This document shows positions 16,999 to 25,929 of a DNA stretch of 64,000 nucleotides, in pieces. The stretch spans positions 434,001 to 498,000 of the forward strand of contig OZ241897.1 in assembly GCA_965203535.1 (NCBI GenBank), read 5' to 3'. The notes under the pieces were generated by a model. The model ran no database searches and was not told where the DNA came from. It saw only the letters and a list, made by a program, of their open reading frames with translations. The stretch's first letter is position 1; each line of letters opens with the position of its first letter. The DNA comes from JAJDTT01 sp022827025. GTDB taxonomy: Bacteria; Acidobacteriota; UBA6911; RPQK01; JAJDTT01. The position numbers and the translations under genes were made by a program.

Positions 16999-18015
16999 TC
17001 AATTCCCGATTGCCGAATCCCGATTCTCGCGATACCCCGGGTTGGCGACATGCTCCGGGCGACGCCCCTGAAGCACGTCCAGGATGCCCTGGGCGGCCAT
17101 CAGGGAGGCGCGCTCCAGAGCGCTGTCCGTCAGGCCGGAGATGTGAGGCGTCAACAGGGTGTTGGGCGTCCGGCAGAGGGGATGATCCGCCGGCAGAGGT
17201 TCCTCTTCGAAGACGTCCAGGGCGGCCCCGGCCAGCCGTCCGTCCCGCAGCGCCCCGGCCAGGGCCGCCTCGTCGATGACGGGCCCCCGGGAGGTGTTCA
17301 CCAGCCGGCAACCGGGCTTCATCAGCTTCAGGCGCTCCCGGTCGATGAGATGATGCGTCTCGTCACTCAGGGGAACGTGGAGACTGATGAAGTCGGCCCA
17401 GCCCAGGACGGCTTCCAGGGAATCGGCCAACACGGCCTGACCCGTCGCCGTTCCCGGACGCAGAAACGGATCGTAGGCGCGCACCGTCATGCCGAATCCA
17501 CCGGCGGCGATCCCGGCGACGCGGCTGCCGATACGGCCCAGTCCGATCAGCCCCAGGTTCTTCCCGGCCAGCTCCACTCCCTGGTAGCGATTCCGGTCCT
17601 CCATGGTTCCGGTCCGGATGGCGTGGCTGGAGGGATAGATCTGCCGCGAAAGCGCCAACATGAGCGCCATGGCGTGCTCGGCCACGGTCCGGCCGTTGGA
17701 ACCGGGCGTGTAGACGACGGGCAGGCCTCGGGAGGTCGCCGCCTCGCAGTCGATGTTGTCCACGCCGACCCCATGCTTGGCGATCACCTTGAGGCGGGGG
17801 GCGTTTCGAATGTCCTCGGCTCCGACCAGGAAGAGCCGCACCAGGGCCGCGTCGGCGTCCCGGAAGGCGGCCCGATGGGGAGCCGCTCCTTCGGCGTCCG
17901 GCTCCACGGGAACCGTGATTCCCTCTTCCCACGGGGTCCGGCACCGGAAATGCCGGCGCAGCAACTCCACCCCGGGAGCGGCGATGGGTTCGGGAATGAA
18001 GACGGTGGGTTTCAT
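16999..18015 (-). CDS. D-isomer-specific 2-hydroxyacid dehydrogenase (phosphoglycerate dehydrogenase-like)
   Basis: A 338-residue NAD-dependent dehydrogenase. The NAD loop GLIGLGRIGSRVAG is in the middle. Catalytic residues follow in the family order: the arginine of NTSRGPVID, a glutamate in DVFEEEPLPADHPL, and the histidine of LTPHISG. VIAKHGVGVDNID in the first domain is typical of 3-phosphoglycerate dehydrogenase-like proteins. It lacks the C-terminal ACT domain of long SerA, so it may act on another hydroxy acid. The ATG at 18015 overlaps the stop codon of the upstream SDR gene as ATGA, indicating translational coupling. With the SDR and the decarboxylase-like protein it could form a short sugar-acid catabolic route. 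Confidence 0.9.
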   Translation of the reverse strand: MKPTVFIPEPIAAPGVELLRRHFRCRTPWEEGITVPVEPDAEGAAPHRAAFRDADAALVRLFLVGAEDIRNAPRLKVIAKHGVGVDNIDCEAATSRGLPVVYTPGSNGRTVAEHAMALMLALSRQIYPSSHAIRTGTMEDRNRYQGVELAGKNLGLIGLGRIGSRVAGIAAGGFGMTVRAYDPFLRPGTATGQAVLADSLEAVLGWADFISLHVPLSDETHHLIDRERLKLMKPGCRLVNTSRGPVIDEAALAGALRDGRLAGAALDVFEEEPLPADHPLCRTPNTLLTPHISGLTDSALERASLMAAQGILDVLQGRRPEHVANPGYRENRDSAIGN

Positions 18016-18833
18016 GACTCGCTGCGGGGCGTCCTGGGAGGCGCCGCCGACACGCCCTGGAGGCCTCCATTGACCTGGAATACCTGACCCGTGATCCAGG
18101 ACGCTTCGGACCCGCACAAGTAGGCGACCATGGAGGCGATGTCGTGCGGCTCCCCCCAGCGGCCCAACGGAATCGCCTGGCGGACCCTCTCGACCATCTC
18201 ATCCCGGCTGATCCCCAGCGTCCGGCTTCGCTGGGCCATGATCCGGCGATTGAAATCGGTATAGACCGGACCGGGGCTCACGGCATTGACCCGGACACCA
18301 TGGGCGGCCAGCTCGATGGCGAGGGTCCGGGTCAAGCTTGCGACACCCGCCTTGGCCGCATTGTAGGCGGCCACCAGAGCCGCCGGACTGTGGGCATTGA
18401 TGGACGCCAGGTTCACCATGCTCCCCGATTCCTGCCGCCGCATGAACCGTCCCGCCGCACGGCAGCAAAGGAAGGTCCCGGTCAGATTCACCTCCAGGAT
18501 CCGCCGCCACTCTTTGCCGTCCAGTTCCACGGTCGGCGTCACCTTCTGGCCCAGGCCCGCGCTGTTGACCAGGATGTCCAACCTCCCCCGGGTCCGGAAC
18601 GTCTCCTCGAAGACGGCGGTCACCGCCGGGCCGTCGGTCACGTCCAGCGGGACCGACTCGGCCTGGAGCCCGTCCCCCAACATGGCGGCGGCGACGCCTC
18701 GAACCTTCTCTTCCTGGAGGTCGCAGAGCAGGACGGAGGCCCCATCCCGAGCCAGTCTCCGGGCGATCGCCAACCCCAGACCCTGGGCGGCTCCCGTCAC
18801 CACCGCGACCCTGTTCTCAAGCGGCATGCTCAT
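18012..18833 (-). CDS. SDR family oxidoreductase
   Basis: A 273-residue classical short-chain dehydrogenase. The cofactor loop TGAAQGLGLAIA, the DVTD stretch, NSAG, and the catalytic Ser (NLASINA) and YNAAK are all present in order. The D of LLCDLQEEK suggests NAD(H) preference. C-terminal GEPHDIASMVAYLCGSEASWITGQ is the standard SDR tail, probably for tetramer contacts. It is the first gene of a minus-strand operon; its TGA overlaps the next start. The likely role is oxidation or reduction of a sugar or hydroxy acid. Alternative ATG starts at 18833 and 18827 are equivalent. Confidence 0.92.
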   Translation of the reverse strand: MSMPLENRVAVVTGAAQGLGLAIARRLARDGASVLLCDLQEEKVRGVAAAMLGDGLQAESVPLDVTDGPAVTAVFEETFRTRGRLDILVNSAGLGQKVTPTVELDGKEWRRILEVNLTGTFLCCRAAGRFMRRQESGSMVNLASINAHSPAALVAAYNAAKAGVASLTRTLAIELAAHGVRVNAVSPGPVYTDFNRRIMAQRSRTLGISRDEMVERVRQAIPLGRWGEPHDIASMVAYLCGSEASWITGQVFQVNGGLQGVSAAPPRTPRSES

Positions 18834-19181
18834 CCCCGCGAAACCCCAGGATAGTAACAGCCCGGCTCAGACCGCGTCACGGTCTCCGAACCTTCCAGCA
18901 ATCTCAATTGACGGTGTGGTTCCAGTGCCATGTTCGGCACGCAGGGGCACCCCTTGTGGGTGCCCGCCGTCGCCCCTCACTGCCCGGTCCGGGGAGGGAA
19001 ACCACAACGGTCAGCGAGGGCACAAGGTCCGGGGAGGGCGACCACAAGGGTCAGGGAGGGCGACCACAAGGGTCGCCCCTACTTTCCTCTTTCTTTCCCG
19101 TTGCACTTTCCTCTTTCTTTCCCGTTACACTGGCGCTCCATGGTCTCCGGGAAGACCCCGCCGGACGGAAGGAGATGAGTC
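18834..19181. repeat. Intergenic region packed with palindromic and tandem repeats
   Basis: No gene in this 348-bp gap. From 18941 to 19080 several degenerate copies of a dispersed element occur. GGGAGGGCGACCACAAGGGTC is present twice with a 22-bp period (19032-19052 and 19054-19074), with a third degenerate copy near 19001-19022 and a GGGCACCCCTTGTGGGTGCCC form at 18945-18965. Immediately after, a pyrimidine-rich 24-bp unit ACTTTCCTCTTTCTTTCCCG followed by TT(G/A)C is repeated in tandem (19081-19104, 19105-19128) with one mismatch. The VOC gene starts at 19182, so this repeat cluster is its upstream region. Confidence 0.75.
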
Positions 19182-19568
19182 ATGATCACATCATTGGAAC
19201 ATGTGGCCATCGTGGCCGATGACCCGCGAGCGCTGGCCGACTGGTATTGCACGGCACTGGGGTGCGAGATCGCCATCGCCGACGAGACGTACTCCACCTA
19301 CTTCGTGGCCGTTCCCGGAACCGGAGTCCTGGAGATCCTTCCCTCGAGCGACCGTCCCCGGATGGAAGCCGAAGGGGACGACGCCGGCATACGGCACATC
19401 GCCTTCACCGTGGCCGATTTCGAAGAGGCCTGTCAGCACATCAAGGAGCAGGGCATCGAACTCCTGCAACCCATCTCCGTGAGTTCGACGGGGACCAAGC
19501 TGGCGTTCTTTCCCGATCTCGAAGGCAACATCCTTCAGTTCGTCTATCGCCCGAAACCGTTGAGGTAA
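19182..19568 (+). CDS. VOC family protein (methylmalonyl-CoA epimerase / glyoxalase-like)
   Basis: A 128-residue metal-dependent fold protein with two beta-alpha-beta-beta-beta modules. LEHVAIVADDPRALADWYC at the start and GIRHIAFTVADFEEA in the middle carry the histidines expected to bind a divalent metal; GNILQFVYRP near the end has the usual (E/Q) ligand position, here Q. Members include methylmalonyl-CoA epimerase, glyoxalase I and dioxygenases; which one cannot be told here. The start is fixed by GGAAGGAGATG upstream. It stands alone, with palindromic repeats before it and ~200 bp without a recognisable gene after it (19569-19767). Confidence 0.8.
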   Translation: MITSLEHVAIVADDPRALADWYCTALGCEIAIADETYSTYFVAVPGTGVLEILPSSDRPRMEAEGDDAGIRHIAFTVADFEEACQHIKEQGIELLQPISVSSTGTKLAFFPDLEGNILQFVYRPKPLR

Positions 19569-19767
19569 ACAGCTGGGGGCCGGGCAAGCCGATAGCGATT
19601 CGCGGCTAGGAGTCTGCGCGGTAGAAATGATCGTAGCGAGAAAGTGGAGAATCGAGGCCAGATTTTCACGATTTAGAGGCGCATAGTTGTTCTATTCGCC
19701 GAGAAATCGGGGAAATATGGACCGATTATACGCTTTCGCAGCAGATCAATTTCTGCCGCGCAGGCTC

Positions 19768-20676
19768 CTAGCCCAGGATTTCCCGGAGCGCCGGCTCCAG
19801 ATCGGGAAAACGAAAGCGGTAGCCACTCTTCTGAATCCGGTCCGGCAGCACTCTCTTGCTGGAGAGCAGCTCGACTGCAAAACCGCCCAGAACCAGTTTC
19901 AGGGCAAACCCGGGCGTGGGCAGGAACGCGGGACGGGACAGGACCTTTCCCAACACTTTGGCAAAATCCTTTTGCCGTACGGGGTTCGAGGACGTCGCAT
20001 TGAAGGGGCCCGAGAGGTTCTCCCGGGCCAAAACGTGCTGCACCATTCCGATCAGGTCTTCCCGGTGAATCCAGGACCACCACTGGCGGCCCGAACCCAG
20101 GGGCCCGCCCAGCCCCAGCCGCGCCGGCAGCAGCATGGCGTCCAGGGCCCCTCCGCCCGCGGCCAGGACGATGCCGATGCGGAGATGGACCACGCGCACG
20201 CCCGCTTCTGACGCGCGGGCGCCCTCTCTCTCCCACTGGCCGCAGACCTCTCCCAGGAAGTCGCCGGCAGCCGGCTTCGACTCGGTCAGGCTCGTCTCTC
20301 CCTGATCTCCGTAGTATCCGATGGCGCTGGCCGAGATCAGCGTCCGGGGTCCCGCTTCCGCCCGCAGCATGGCGTCGACCAGATTCCGGGTGGCGCGAAC
20401 CCGGCTCTCCCGGATGGCTTGACGTTTGCCGGCGGTCCAGCGGCCGACGACGCTCTCACCCGCCAGGTGGACGACGGCGTCGACCTGCTCCAGGCTCTCG
20501 AGCGGCGGAGCCTCCTCCACCGGACGCCACGCGTACACCTGGGAAAGACCGGGAACGGCCGCCCGGGCAGCGTCCGGACGGCGTGACAGGGCCGTCACCC
20601 GGCAACCCGACTCGGACAACACCTCGCACAGCCTGTGTCCGACGAACCCGGTGGCTCCGGTAACCAGAACTCGCAT
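19768..20676 (-). CDS. TIGR01777 family epimerase (YfcH-like)
   Basis: A 302-residue atypical SDR. MRVLVTGATGFVGHRL is the NADP(H) loop; ISASAIGYYGDQGE and the LIGMVQHVL and GPFNATSSNPVRQKDFAKVLGKVL stretches are diagnostic of the TIGR01777 family (Escherichia coli YfcH), whose substrate is uncertain. The start at 20676 is preferred because AGGAGG lies 8-9 bases upstream; an ATG at 20682 sits too close to it. The C-terminal DUF1731-like part (GFALKLVLGGFAVELLSSKRVLPDRIQKSGYRF) is present, so the gene is full length. Confidence 0.88.
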   Translation of the reverse strand: MRVLVTGATGFVGHRLCEVLSESGCRVTALSRRPDAARAAVPGLSQVYAWRPVEEAPPLESLEQVDAVVHLAGESVVGRWTAGKRQAIRESRVRATRNLVDAMLRAEAGPRTLISASAIGYYGDQGETSLTESKPAAGDFLGEVCGQWEREGARASEAGVRVVHLRIGIVLAAGGGALDAMLLPARLGLGGPLGSGRQWWSWIHREDLIGMVQHVLARENLSGPFNATSSNPVRQKDFAKVLGKVLSRPAFLPTPGFALKLVLGGFAVELLSSKRVLPDRIQKSGYRFRFPDLEPALREILG

Positions 20677-21063
20677 CCCCATCTCCTCCTCTCCGGAGCG
20701 GTCCCGGCCACGGTCCGGATCGCGAACCATCCTCCACCGGCCCAGCGGGACGCTCCCCTATCTCAGTCTACCCGGCAGGCGAATCCCGGTCCAAATCCCC
20801 TCAGGGCAAGGTGGGGCCAGCGCCGCTCTTCCACTTCCACTCGTAGGCGATTCGGCGATCGAACCCCATTTCATCTCCGGTCCCGAGGGCGCTCCCACCC
20901 TCGACGCCGTATTCTGCACCACGTGAACCCGGCGAAAGAGTAGCAGGAGCATGGGACCTCCGCGCCGGACGAATATGGTTCCCGTTCCGCGCCCTGTGGT
21001 AGGCTCGATCGGCCTGCGGTCCGGGACCGGCTTCGGTTGGCCACCACCTTCTCCTGACGAGTC
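20677..21063. other. Intergenic region between the epimerase and selD genes
   Basis: A 387-bp gap between divergent genes that should hold both promoters. I inspected it for a tRNA-Sec, since selD follows, and found none. No long inverted repeat or convincing short gene was seen. CTCCTGACG, a few bases before 21064, has no strong Shine-Dalgarno match for the selD start. Confidence 0.3.
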
Positions 21064-23328
21064 ATGAATCCGATTCAAGCTCCCGTCACCAAGGATCTGG
21101 TTCTGGTCGGGGGCGGCCACAGCCACGTGGGAGTGCTGAAGGGCTTCGGCACGAAGCCCATGCCGGGGGTTCGCCTGACCCTCATCACCCGGGATATCCA
21201 CACGCCGTACTCCGGGATGCTTCCGGGCCTGATCGCCGGTCACTACGAATACGACGAGACGCACATCGACCTGGGGCCTCTCTCCCAATTTGCCGGCGCC
21301 CGCCTCTACCATGATGAGGCCGTCGGCCTGGACCTGGACTCCAAGAGGATTCTGTGCCGCTCCCGGCCGCCCGTGCCCTACGACCTGGTCTCCATCAACA
21401 TCGGCTCCACGCCCACTCTCGATCCGGTTCCGGGAGCCGCCGAATCGGTGGTTCCGGTCAAGCCCATCGGCAATTTTCTCAGGCGCTGGGCCGAGCTCAG
21501 GCAACGTGTCCTGGGCAGATCCGGAAGCACTCGTATCGGCGTGGTGGGAGCCGGCGCCGGCGGCGTCGAGCTCCTGTTGTCGGTCCGGCATGCGCTGGAG
21601 ATGTTGCGCCGGGAATCGCGCCGGCCCCGTCAGCCTCCGGATTTCCATCTTTTTTTCGAGTCCGGGACCATCCTTCCCACCCACAATCGGTGGGTCCGGT
21701 CCAAGTTTCAACGGGTGCTCCGGCGCCGCAGCATCCGGCTCTACCCGGGATTGAGGGTCGTCCGGGTCCGGGGGCGAACCTTGGTGCTGGAGGACGGGTC
21801 CAGCCATGAAATGGATGAGATTCTATGGGTCACACGGGCCTCGGCTCCCGGTTGGCTGCGGGAGTCGAAGCTGGAGGTGGACGCCCACGGATTCGTGAAC
21901 GTCGAAGCCACCCTGGAGTCGACGTCCCACCCGGGAGTCTTCGCCGCAGGAGACGTGGCCGCCGTGGCCGCCCATCCCCGGGAGAAGGCGGGAGTCTTCG
22001 CCGTCCGCCAGGGCAAGCCGCTCGAACGGAATCTCCGGCGGACCCTGCGGGGACTTCCTCCGAAACCGTTTCATCCCCAGAGAAAATTCCTCAGCCTGAT
22101 CAGCACCGGAGACCGGCGGGCCGTGGCCTCCCGAGGCTCCTGGTCGCTGGAGGGCCGTTGGGTCTGGCATTGGAAGGACCGGATCGACCGGCGATTCATG
22201 GCGCGCTTCAACGACCTTTCGAAGATTCACGCCGCGCTGGCCGCTGCCCCTGGAAGAGGGGTCATGGAGACGCCGGCGGCCCCGCCCGGCGATCGCCTGA
22301 TGCGTTGCCGGGGATGCGGGTCCAAGGTGGGGGCCGCCGTCCTGGAACGGGTGCTGGGCCGGATCGATCCGGGGAAGCTTCCGGATGTGGTGCTGGGCCT
22401 GGAGGCCGGGGAGGACGCGGCCGCGCTGTCGGTCCCGCCGGGACAGACCCTGCTCCAGTCGGTCGACATGTTTCCGGCCATCGTCGACGACCCCTATGTC
22501 TTCGGCCAGATCGCCGCCAACCACTGTCTGAGCGACATCTTCGCCATGGGGGGCCGGCCCCGGACGGCATTGGCCATCGCCGCTCTGCCCTGGGCATCCG
22601 AAGACAAAATGGAAGTGACGTTGGAGGAGTTGCTGCAGGGCGCCAGGCAGATGCTGCGCCGGGCCGGGGCCGAGTTGGTGGGAGGCCACACGCTGGAAGG
22701 CTCCGAGCTGGCTTTGGGACTGGCGGTCTCCGGCCTGGCCGACTCCGGACGGCTCCTGCGCAAAGGGGCGATGGAGCCGGGAGACCGGCTCATCCTGACC
22801 AAGCCCCTGGGAACCGGCGCCCTTTTCGCCGCCGAGATGCGGTTGAAGGCCAAGGGGCGCTGGATTCAGGGAGCTCTGGAGTGCATGCTCCGGTCCAACC
22901 GGCGAGCCGCCGCCTGCTTTCTTCGCCACGCGGTCCATGCCTGCACCGACGTGAGCGGATTCGGTCTCGTGGGCCATCTGTTCGAAATGGTCCGGGACTC
23001 CAACGTGCAGGTCCGCATTTCATTGCCCGCCGTTCCCCTCCTGGAAGGCGCCGCCGAGACCGCCGGCGCCGGGATCCACAGTTCTCTCCATCCCCGGAAC
23101 CTCCGGTTGCAGGGAGCCGTTCGGAACCCTAGACTGGCGTCGAGAGCACCGGCCTTCCCGCTGTTGTTCGATCCCCAGACCGCCGGAGGATTGCTTGCCA
23201 GCGTGCCGGGCCAGTGCTCGGAAGTCTGTGTCGAAGAACTGCGGGCCGGGGGTGACTCCGAGGCCACCGTCATTGGCGCCGTGGAAGCGAAGGAGGACGG
23301 GCGCGAACCCATCACCATCGACCTCTGA
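21064..23328 (+). CDS. selD: Selenide, water dikinase fused to an N-terminal FAD-dependent oxidoreductase
   Basis: A 754-residue fusion. Residues 1-~390 are a pyridine-nucleotide-disulfide oxidoreductase-like domain: LVLVGGGHSHVGVL (FAD loop), TPYSGMLPG, a second loop GVVGAGAGGVELLLS and HPGVFAAGDVAAV. Residues ~400-754 are SelD, which makes selenophosphate from selenide and ATP. CRGCGSKVG holds Cys418 and Lys421, the positions of the catalytic Cys17 and Lys20 of E. coli SelD; the neighbouring second Cys is Ser. ATP/Mg motifs (GEDAAAL, QSVDMFPAIVDDPYVFGQIA, CLSDIFAMGG, VGGHTLEG) and the C-terminal FDPQTAGGLLASV are intact. The N-terminal half probably reduces or delivers the selenium compound. 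No selA, selB or tRNA-Sec is in the window, so use for Sec or for 2-selenouridine is open. Confidence 0.93.
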   Translation: MNPIQAPVTKDLVLVGGGHSHVGVLKGFGTKPMPGVRLTLITRDIHTPYSGMLPGLIAGHYEYDETHIDLGPLSQFAGARLYHDEAVGLDLDSKRILCRSRPPVPYDLVSINIGSTPTLDPVPGAAESVVPVKPIGNFLRRWAELRQRVLGRSGSTRIGVVGAGAGGVELLLSVRHALEMLRRESRRPRQPPDFHLFFESGTILPTHNRWVRSKFQRVLRRRSIRLYPGLRVVRVRGRTLVLEDGSSHEMDEILWVTRASAPGWLRESKLEVDAHGFVNVEATLESTSHPGVFAAGDVAAVAAHPREKAGVFAVRQGKPLERNLRRTLRGLPPKPFHPQRKFLSLISTGDRRAVASRGSWSLEGRWVWHWKDRIDRRFMARFNDLSKIHAALAAAPGRGVMETPAAPPGDRLMRCRGCGSKVGAAVLERVLGRIDPGKLPDVVLGLEAGEDAAALSVPPGQTLLQSVDMFPAIVDDPYVFGQIAANHCLSDIFAMGGRPRTALAIAALPWASEDKMEVTLEELLQGARQMLRRAGAELVGGHTLEGSELALGLAVSGLADSGRLLRKGAMEPGDRLILTKPLGTGALFAAEMRLKAKGRWIQGALECMLRSNRRAAACFLRHAVHACTDVSGFGLVGHLFEMVRDSNVQVRISLPAVPLLEGAAETAGAGIHSSLHPRNLRLQGAVRNPRLASRAPAFPLLFDPQTAGGLLASVPGQCSEVCVEELRAGGDSEATVIGAVEAKEDGREPITIDL

Positions 23329-23372
23329 ACGGCCGCGGCAGCGGACCATTTCATCCTGGAGAAACAAGGAAG

Positions 23373-23843
23373 ATGATCGAAATCGGAAAACCAGCCCCTG
23401 ACTTCAGCCTCAAGAACCAGGCGGACCAGGACGTCCGCCTCAGTGATTACGACGGCCAGTGGGTCGTCCTCTACTTCTATCCCAGGGACAACACGCCCGG
23501 CTGCACCGTCGAGGCCTGTGAGTTCACCTCGGGTGTGGAGGAATTCGCGGCGCTCGACGCGGTGGTCCTGGGCTGCAGCCCCGACACGACCCGCAAGCAT
23601 CGCAACTTCATCAAAAAGTTCGACCTGAAGATTTCGCTCCTGTCGGACCCCGATCACAAGGTCATGGAGGAGTACCAGGCCTGGGGTGAAAAGAAGATGT
23701 ACGGCAGGACCTTCATGGGCGTGAAACGCTCCACCGTGATCATCGATCCGTCCGGCAACGTGGCTCACCACTGGCGCAGCGTCAGGGCCAAGGGACACGC
23801 CGGGAAGGTGCGGGACAAGCTGGAAAAGCTGAGGTCTGCCTGA
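23373..23843 (+). CDS. bcp: Thioredoxin-dependent peroxiredoxin (Bcp/PrxQ type)
   Basis: A 156-residue peroxiredoxin. TPGCTVEACEF places the peroxidatic cysteine at residue 44 and a resolving cysteine at 49, the spacing of Bcp/PrxQ enzymes that form an intramolecular disulfide and are recycled by thioredoxin. LYFYPRDNTPGCT and the later GRTFMGVKRSTVIIDPSGNV are typical. It reduces hydrogen peroxide and organic hydroperoxides in the cytoplasm; no signal peptide is present. It lies 44 bp after selD, with AAGGAAG in front of the ATG, so co-transcription with selD is likely and hints at redox handling of selenium. Confidence 0.93.
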   Translation: MIEIGKPAPDFSLKNQADQDVRLSDYDGQWVVLYFYPRDNTPGCTVEACEFTSGVEEFAALDAVVLGCSPDTTRKHRNFIKKFDLKISLLSDPDHKVMEEYQAWGEKKMYGRTFMGVKRSTVIIDPSGNVAHHWRSVRAKGHAGKVRDKLEKLRSA

Positions 23844-23896
23844 GCCCTCGCTGAGGCCCGGGAATCGTCTCGGCCGGTTTCTCCGGATACCAGGAA

Positions 23897-24487
23897 TCAG
23901 GCGGGGTGAGCCGCCTCGTAGCGGCTGATCTTGTCCTCGTGCCGGAGGGTGAGCCCGATCTCGTCGAGCCCCTCCAACAGGCAGTGCCTCCGGAACGGCT
24001 CCACCGGGAACTCCAGGTTCAGACCCCGGCCGTCCCGGAGGGTGCAGCTCTCCAGGTCCACCGTCAGGGCGTACTCCGGGTTCTCCCGGACGCGCCGGAA
24101 GAGGTCCTTGACCTGCCGCCCGGGGAGCCTGATGGGCAGCATCCCGTTCTTGAAGCAGTTGTTGTAGAAGATGTCGGCGAACGAGGGCGCGATGACGGTC
24201 CGAAATCCGTAGTCCAGCAACGCCCAGGGGGCGTGTTCCCGGGAGGACCCGCAGCCGAAATTGCTGCCGGTCAACAACACGGTGGCGCCGCGGAAACGGG
24301 ACCGGTTCAACTCGAAACGGGAGTCGAGGCTCCCGTCCTCCCGGAACCTCCAGTCGTAGAAGAGAAACCGGCCGAAGCCGCTTCGCTCGATCCGCTTCAG
24401 GAACTGCTTGGGAATGATCTGGTCGGTGTCCACGTTGGCCCGATCCAGGGTGGCCACCTTGCCCGTTTCCCGCCGGTAGGGTTCCAT
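23897..24487 (-). CDS. leuD: 3-isopropylmalate dehydratase small subunit
   Basis: A 196-residue protein, the usual LeuD length. NVDTDQIIPKQFLKRI and GSNFGCGSSREHAPWAL are diagnostic of the swivel domain that pairs with LeuC. Together they isomerise 2-isopropylmalate to 3-isopropylmalate in leucine synthesis. Its start is 10 bp after the leuC stop codon. It is the last gene of leuACD; leuB is not in the window. Confidence 0.97.
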   Translation of the reverse strand: MEPYRRETGKVATLDRANVDTDQIIPKQFLKRIERSGFGRFLFYDWRFREDGSLDSRFELNRSRFRGATVLLTGSNFGCGSSREHAPWALLDYGFRTVIAPSFADIFYNNCFKNGMLPIRLPGRQVKDLFRRVRENPEYALTVDLESCTLRDGRGLNLEFPVEPFRRHCLLEGLDEIGLTLRHEDKISRYEAAHPA

Positions 24488-24497
24488 GGGGATTGCC

Positions 24498-25898
24498 TCA
24501 GAGCCAGTCTCGAATATCCACGAACCTTCCCTGGATCGCCGCCGCGGCCGCCATGGCGGGACTCACCAGGTGCGTCCGTCCGCCCTTCCCCTGACGGCCC
24601 TCGAAATTCCGGTTCGAGGTGGAGGCACAGCGCTGTCCGGGCTGGAGGACGTCGGGGTTCATGCCCAGGCACATGCTGCAACCCGACTCCCGCCAGTCGA
24701 ACCCGGCCTCGATGAAGATCCGGTCCAGTCCTTCCGCTTCGGCCTGTCCCTTCACGCGCTGGGAACCGGGAACCACCATGGCATAGACGCGCTTGTCCAC
24801 CTTCCGTCCTTGGGCGATGCGGGCGGCGCTGCGCAGATCCTCGATTCGGGAATTGGTGCAGGACCCGATAAAAACCCGGTCCACGCGAACCCTCTGGACC
24901 GGAGTTCCCGGATCCAGATCCATGTAATCCAGGGCTCTCCGTCCCGACTCCCGGTCCGCGTCTTCGGCAAAGGCCTCCGGATCGGGAATCACTCCCGTCA
25001 CATCCGTCACCATGCCGGGATTGGTTCCCCAACTCACCTGGGGCGCCAGGGAATCCACGTCCAGGTCCATGTCCCGGTGGAATTCGGCCTGGGGATCGCT
25101 GGGGAGGAGCCGCCACCGGTCCACCGCCTCCTGGTACTCCTTTCCGGGAGGGGCGAACGGGCGTCCCTCCAAATACTCGAACGTGGTTTCGTCGGGAGCC
25201 ACCATTCCGGCCCGGGCCCCCGCCTCGATGGACATGTTGCACAGCGTCATCCGCTCCTCCATGGAGAAGCCTTCGACCACCGGCCCGGCGTACTCGATGA
25301 CGTGTCCCACCGCGCCATCCGTCCCCAGCGTGCGAATCATGTAGAGAATCACGTCCTTGGCGGTCACGCCGGCAGAGAGGCTGCCGGAGAAGTGGACCCG
25401 CATGGTGCGCGGCCGGCTCTGGATCAGGCACTGGGTGGCCAGTACGTGCTCCACCTCGCTGGTGCCGATTCCGAAGGCCAGGGCTCCGAAGGCGCCATGG
25501 GTCGAGGTGTGGCTGTCGCCGCAGACCATGGTCAGCCCGGGACGGGTCAGGCCCAGCTCGGGCCCGATCACATGCACGATGCCCTGGTTCCGGCTGTCCA
25601 GATCGTAGAGCGTGACCCCGAACTCCCGGCAATTCCGGCGAAGCGTCTCCACCTGCTTTCTGGCGATGAGGTCGGCAATCGGCAACTTCTGATCGACGGT
25701 GGGGATGTTGTGATCCAACGTGGCCGTCGTCAGGTCGGGACGCCTGACCCCTCGTCCCGCCTGACGCAGGCCCTCGAAGGCCTGGGGCGAGGTGACCTCG
25801 TGCACCAGGTGGCGATCGATGTAGAGGAGGTCGGGCCGGCCGGGTTCCTGGTGAACCACGTGATCGTCCCAGATCTTCGCGAAGAGGGTCTTGGGCAT
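24498..25898 (-). CDS. leuC: 3-isopropylmalate dehydratase large subunit
   Basis: A 466-residue aconitase-family protein of normal LeuC length. It carries the three cysteines that hold the [4Fe-4S] cluster: the Cys of FIGSCTNSRIEDL and the pair in GCSMCLGMNPD. VCGDSHTSTHGAFGALAFGIGTSEVEHVLA is another family hallmark region. With LeuD it forms isopropylmalate isomerase. It is 31 bp after leuA and directly before leuD. Confidence 0.98.
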   Translation of the reverse strand: MPKTLFAKIWDDHVVHQEPGRPDLLYIDRHLVHEVTSPQAFEGLRQAGRGVRRPDLTTATLDHNIPTVDQKLPIADLIARKQVETLRRNCREFGVTLYDLDSRNQGIVHVIGPELGLTRPGLTMVCGDSHTSTHGAFGALAFGIGTSEVEHVLATQCLIQSRPRTMRVHFSGSLSAGVTAKDVILYMIRTLGTDGAVGHVIEYAGPVVEGFSMEERMTLCNMSIEAGARAGMVAPDETTFEYLEGRPFAPPGKEYQEAVDRWRLLPSDPQAEFHRDMDLDVDSLAPQVSWGTNPGMVTDVTGVIPDPEAFAEDADRESGRRALDYMDLDPGTPVQRVRVDRVFIGSCTNSRIEDLRSAARIAQGRKVDKRVYAMVVPGSQRVKGQAEAEGLDRIFIEAGFDWRESGCSMCLGMNPDVLQPGQRCASTSNRNFEGRQGKGGRTHLVSPAMAAAAAIQGRFVDIRDWL

Positions 25899-25929
25899 GT
25901 CTATGGACGGGCCCGTCCGCTCGGACCCG

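Noticed and set aside
20677..21063. A tRNA-Sec gene upstream of selD
   Set aside because: No cloverleaf with a TCA anticodon could be found in the gap.
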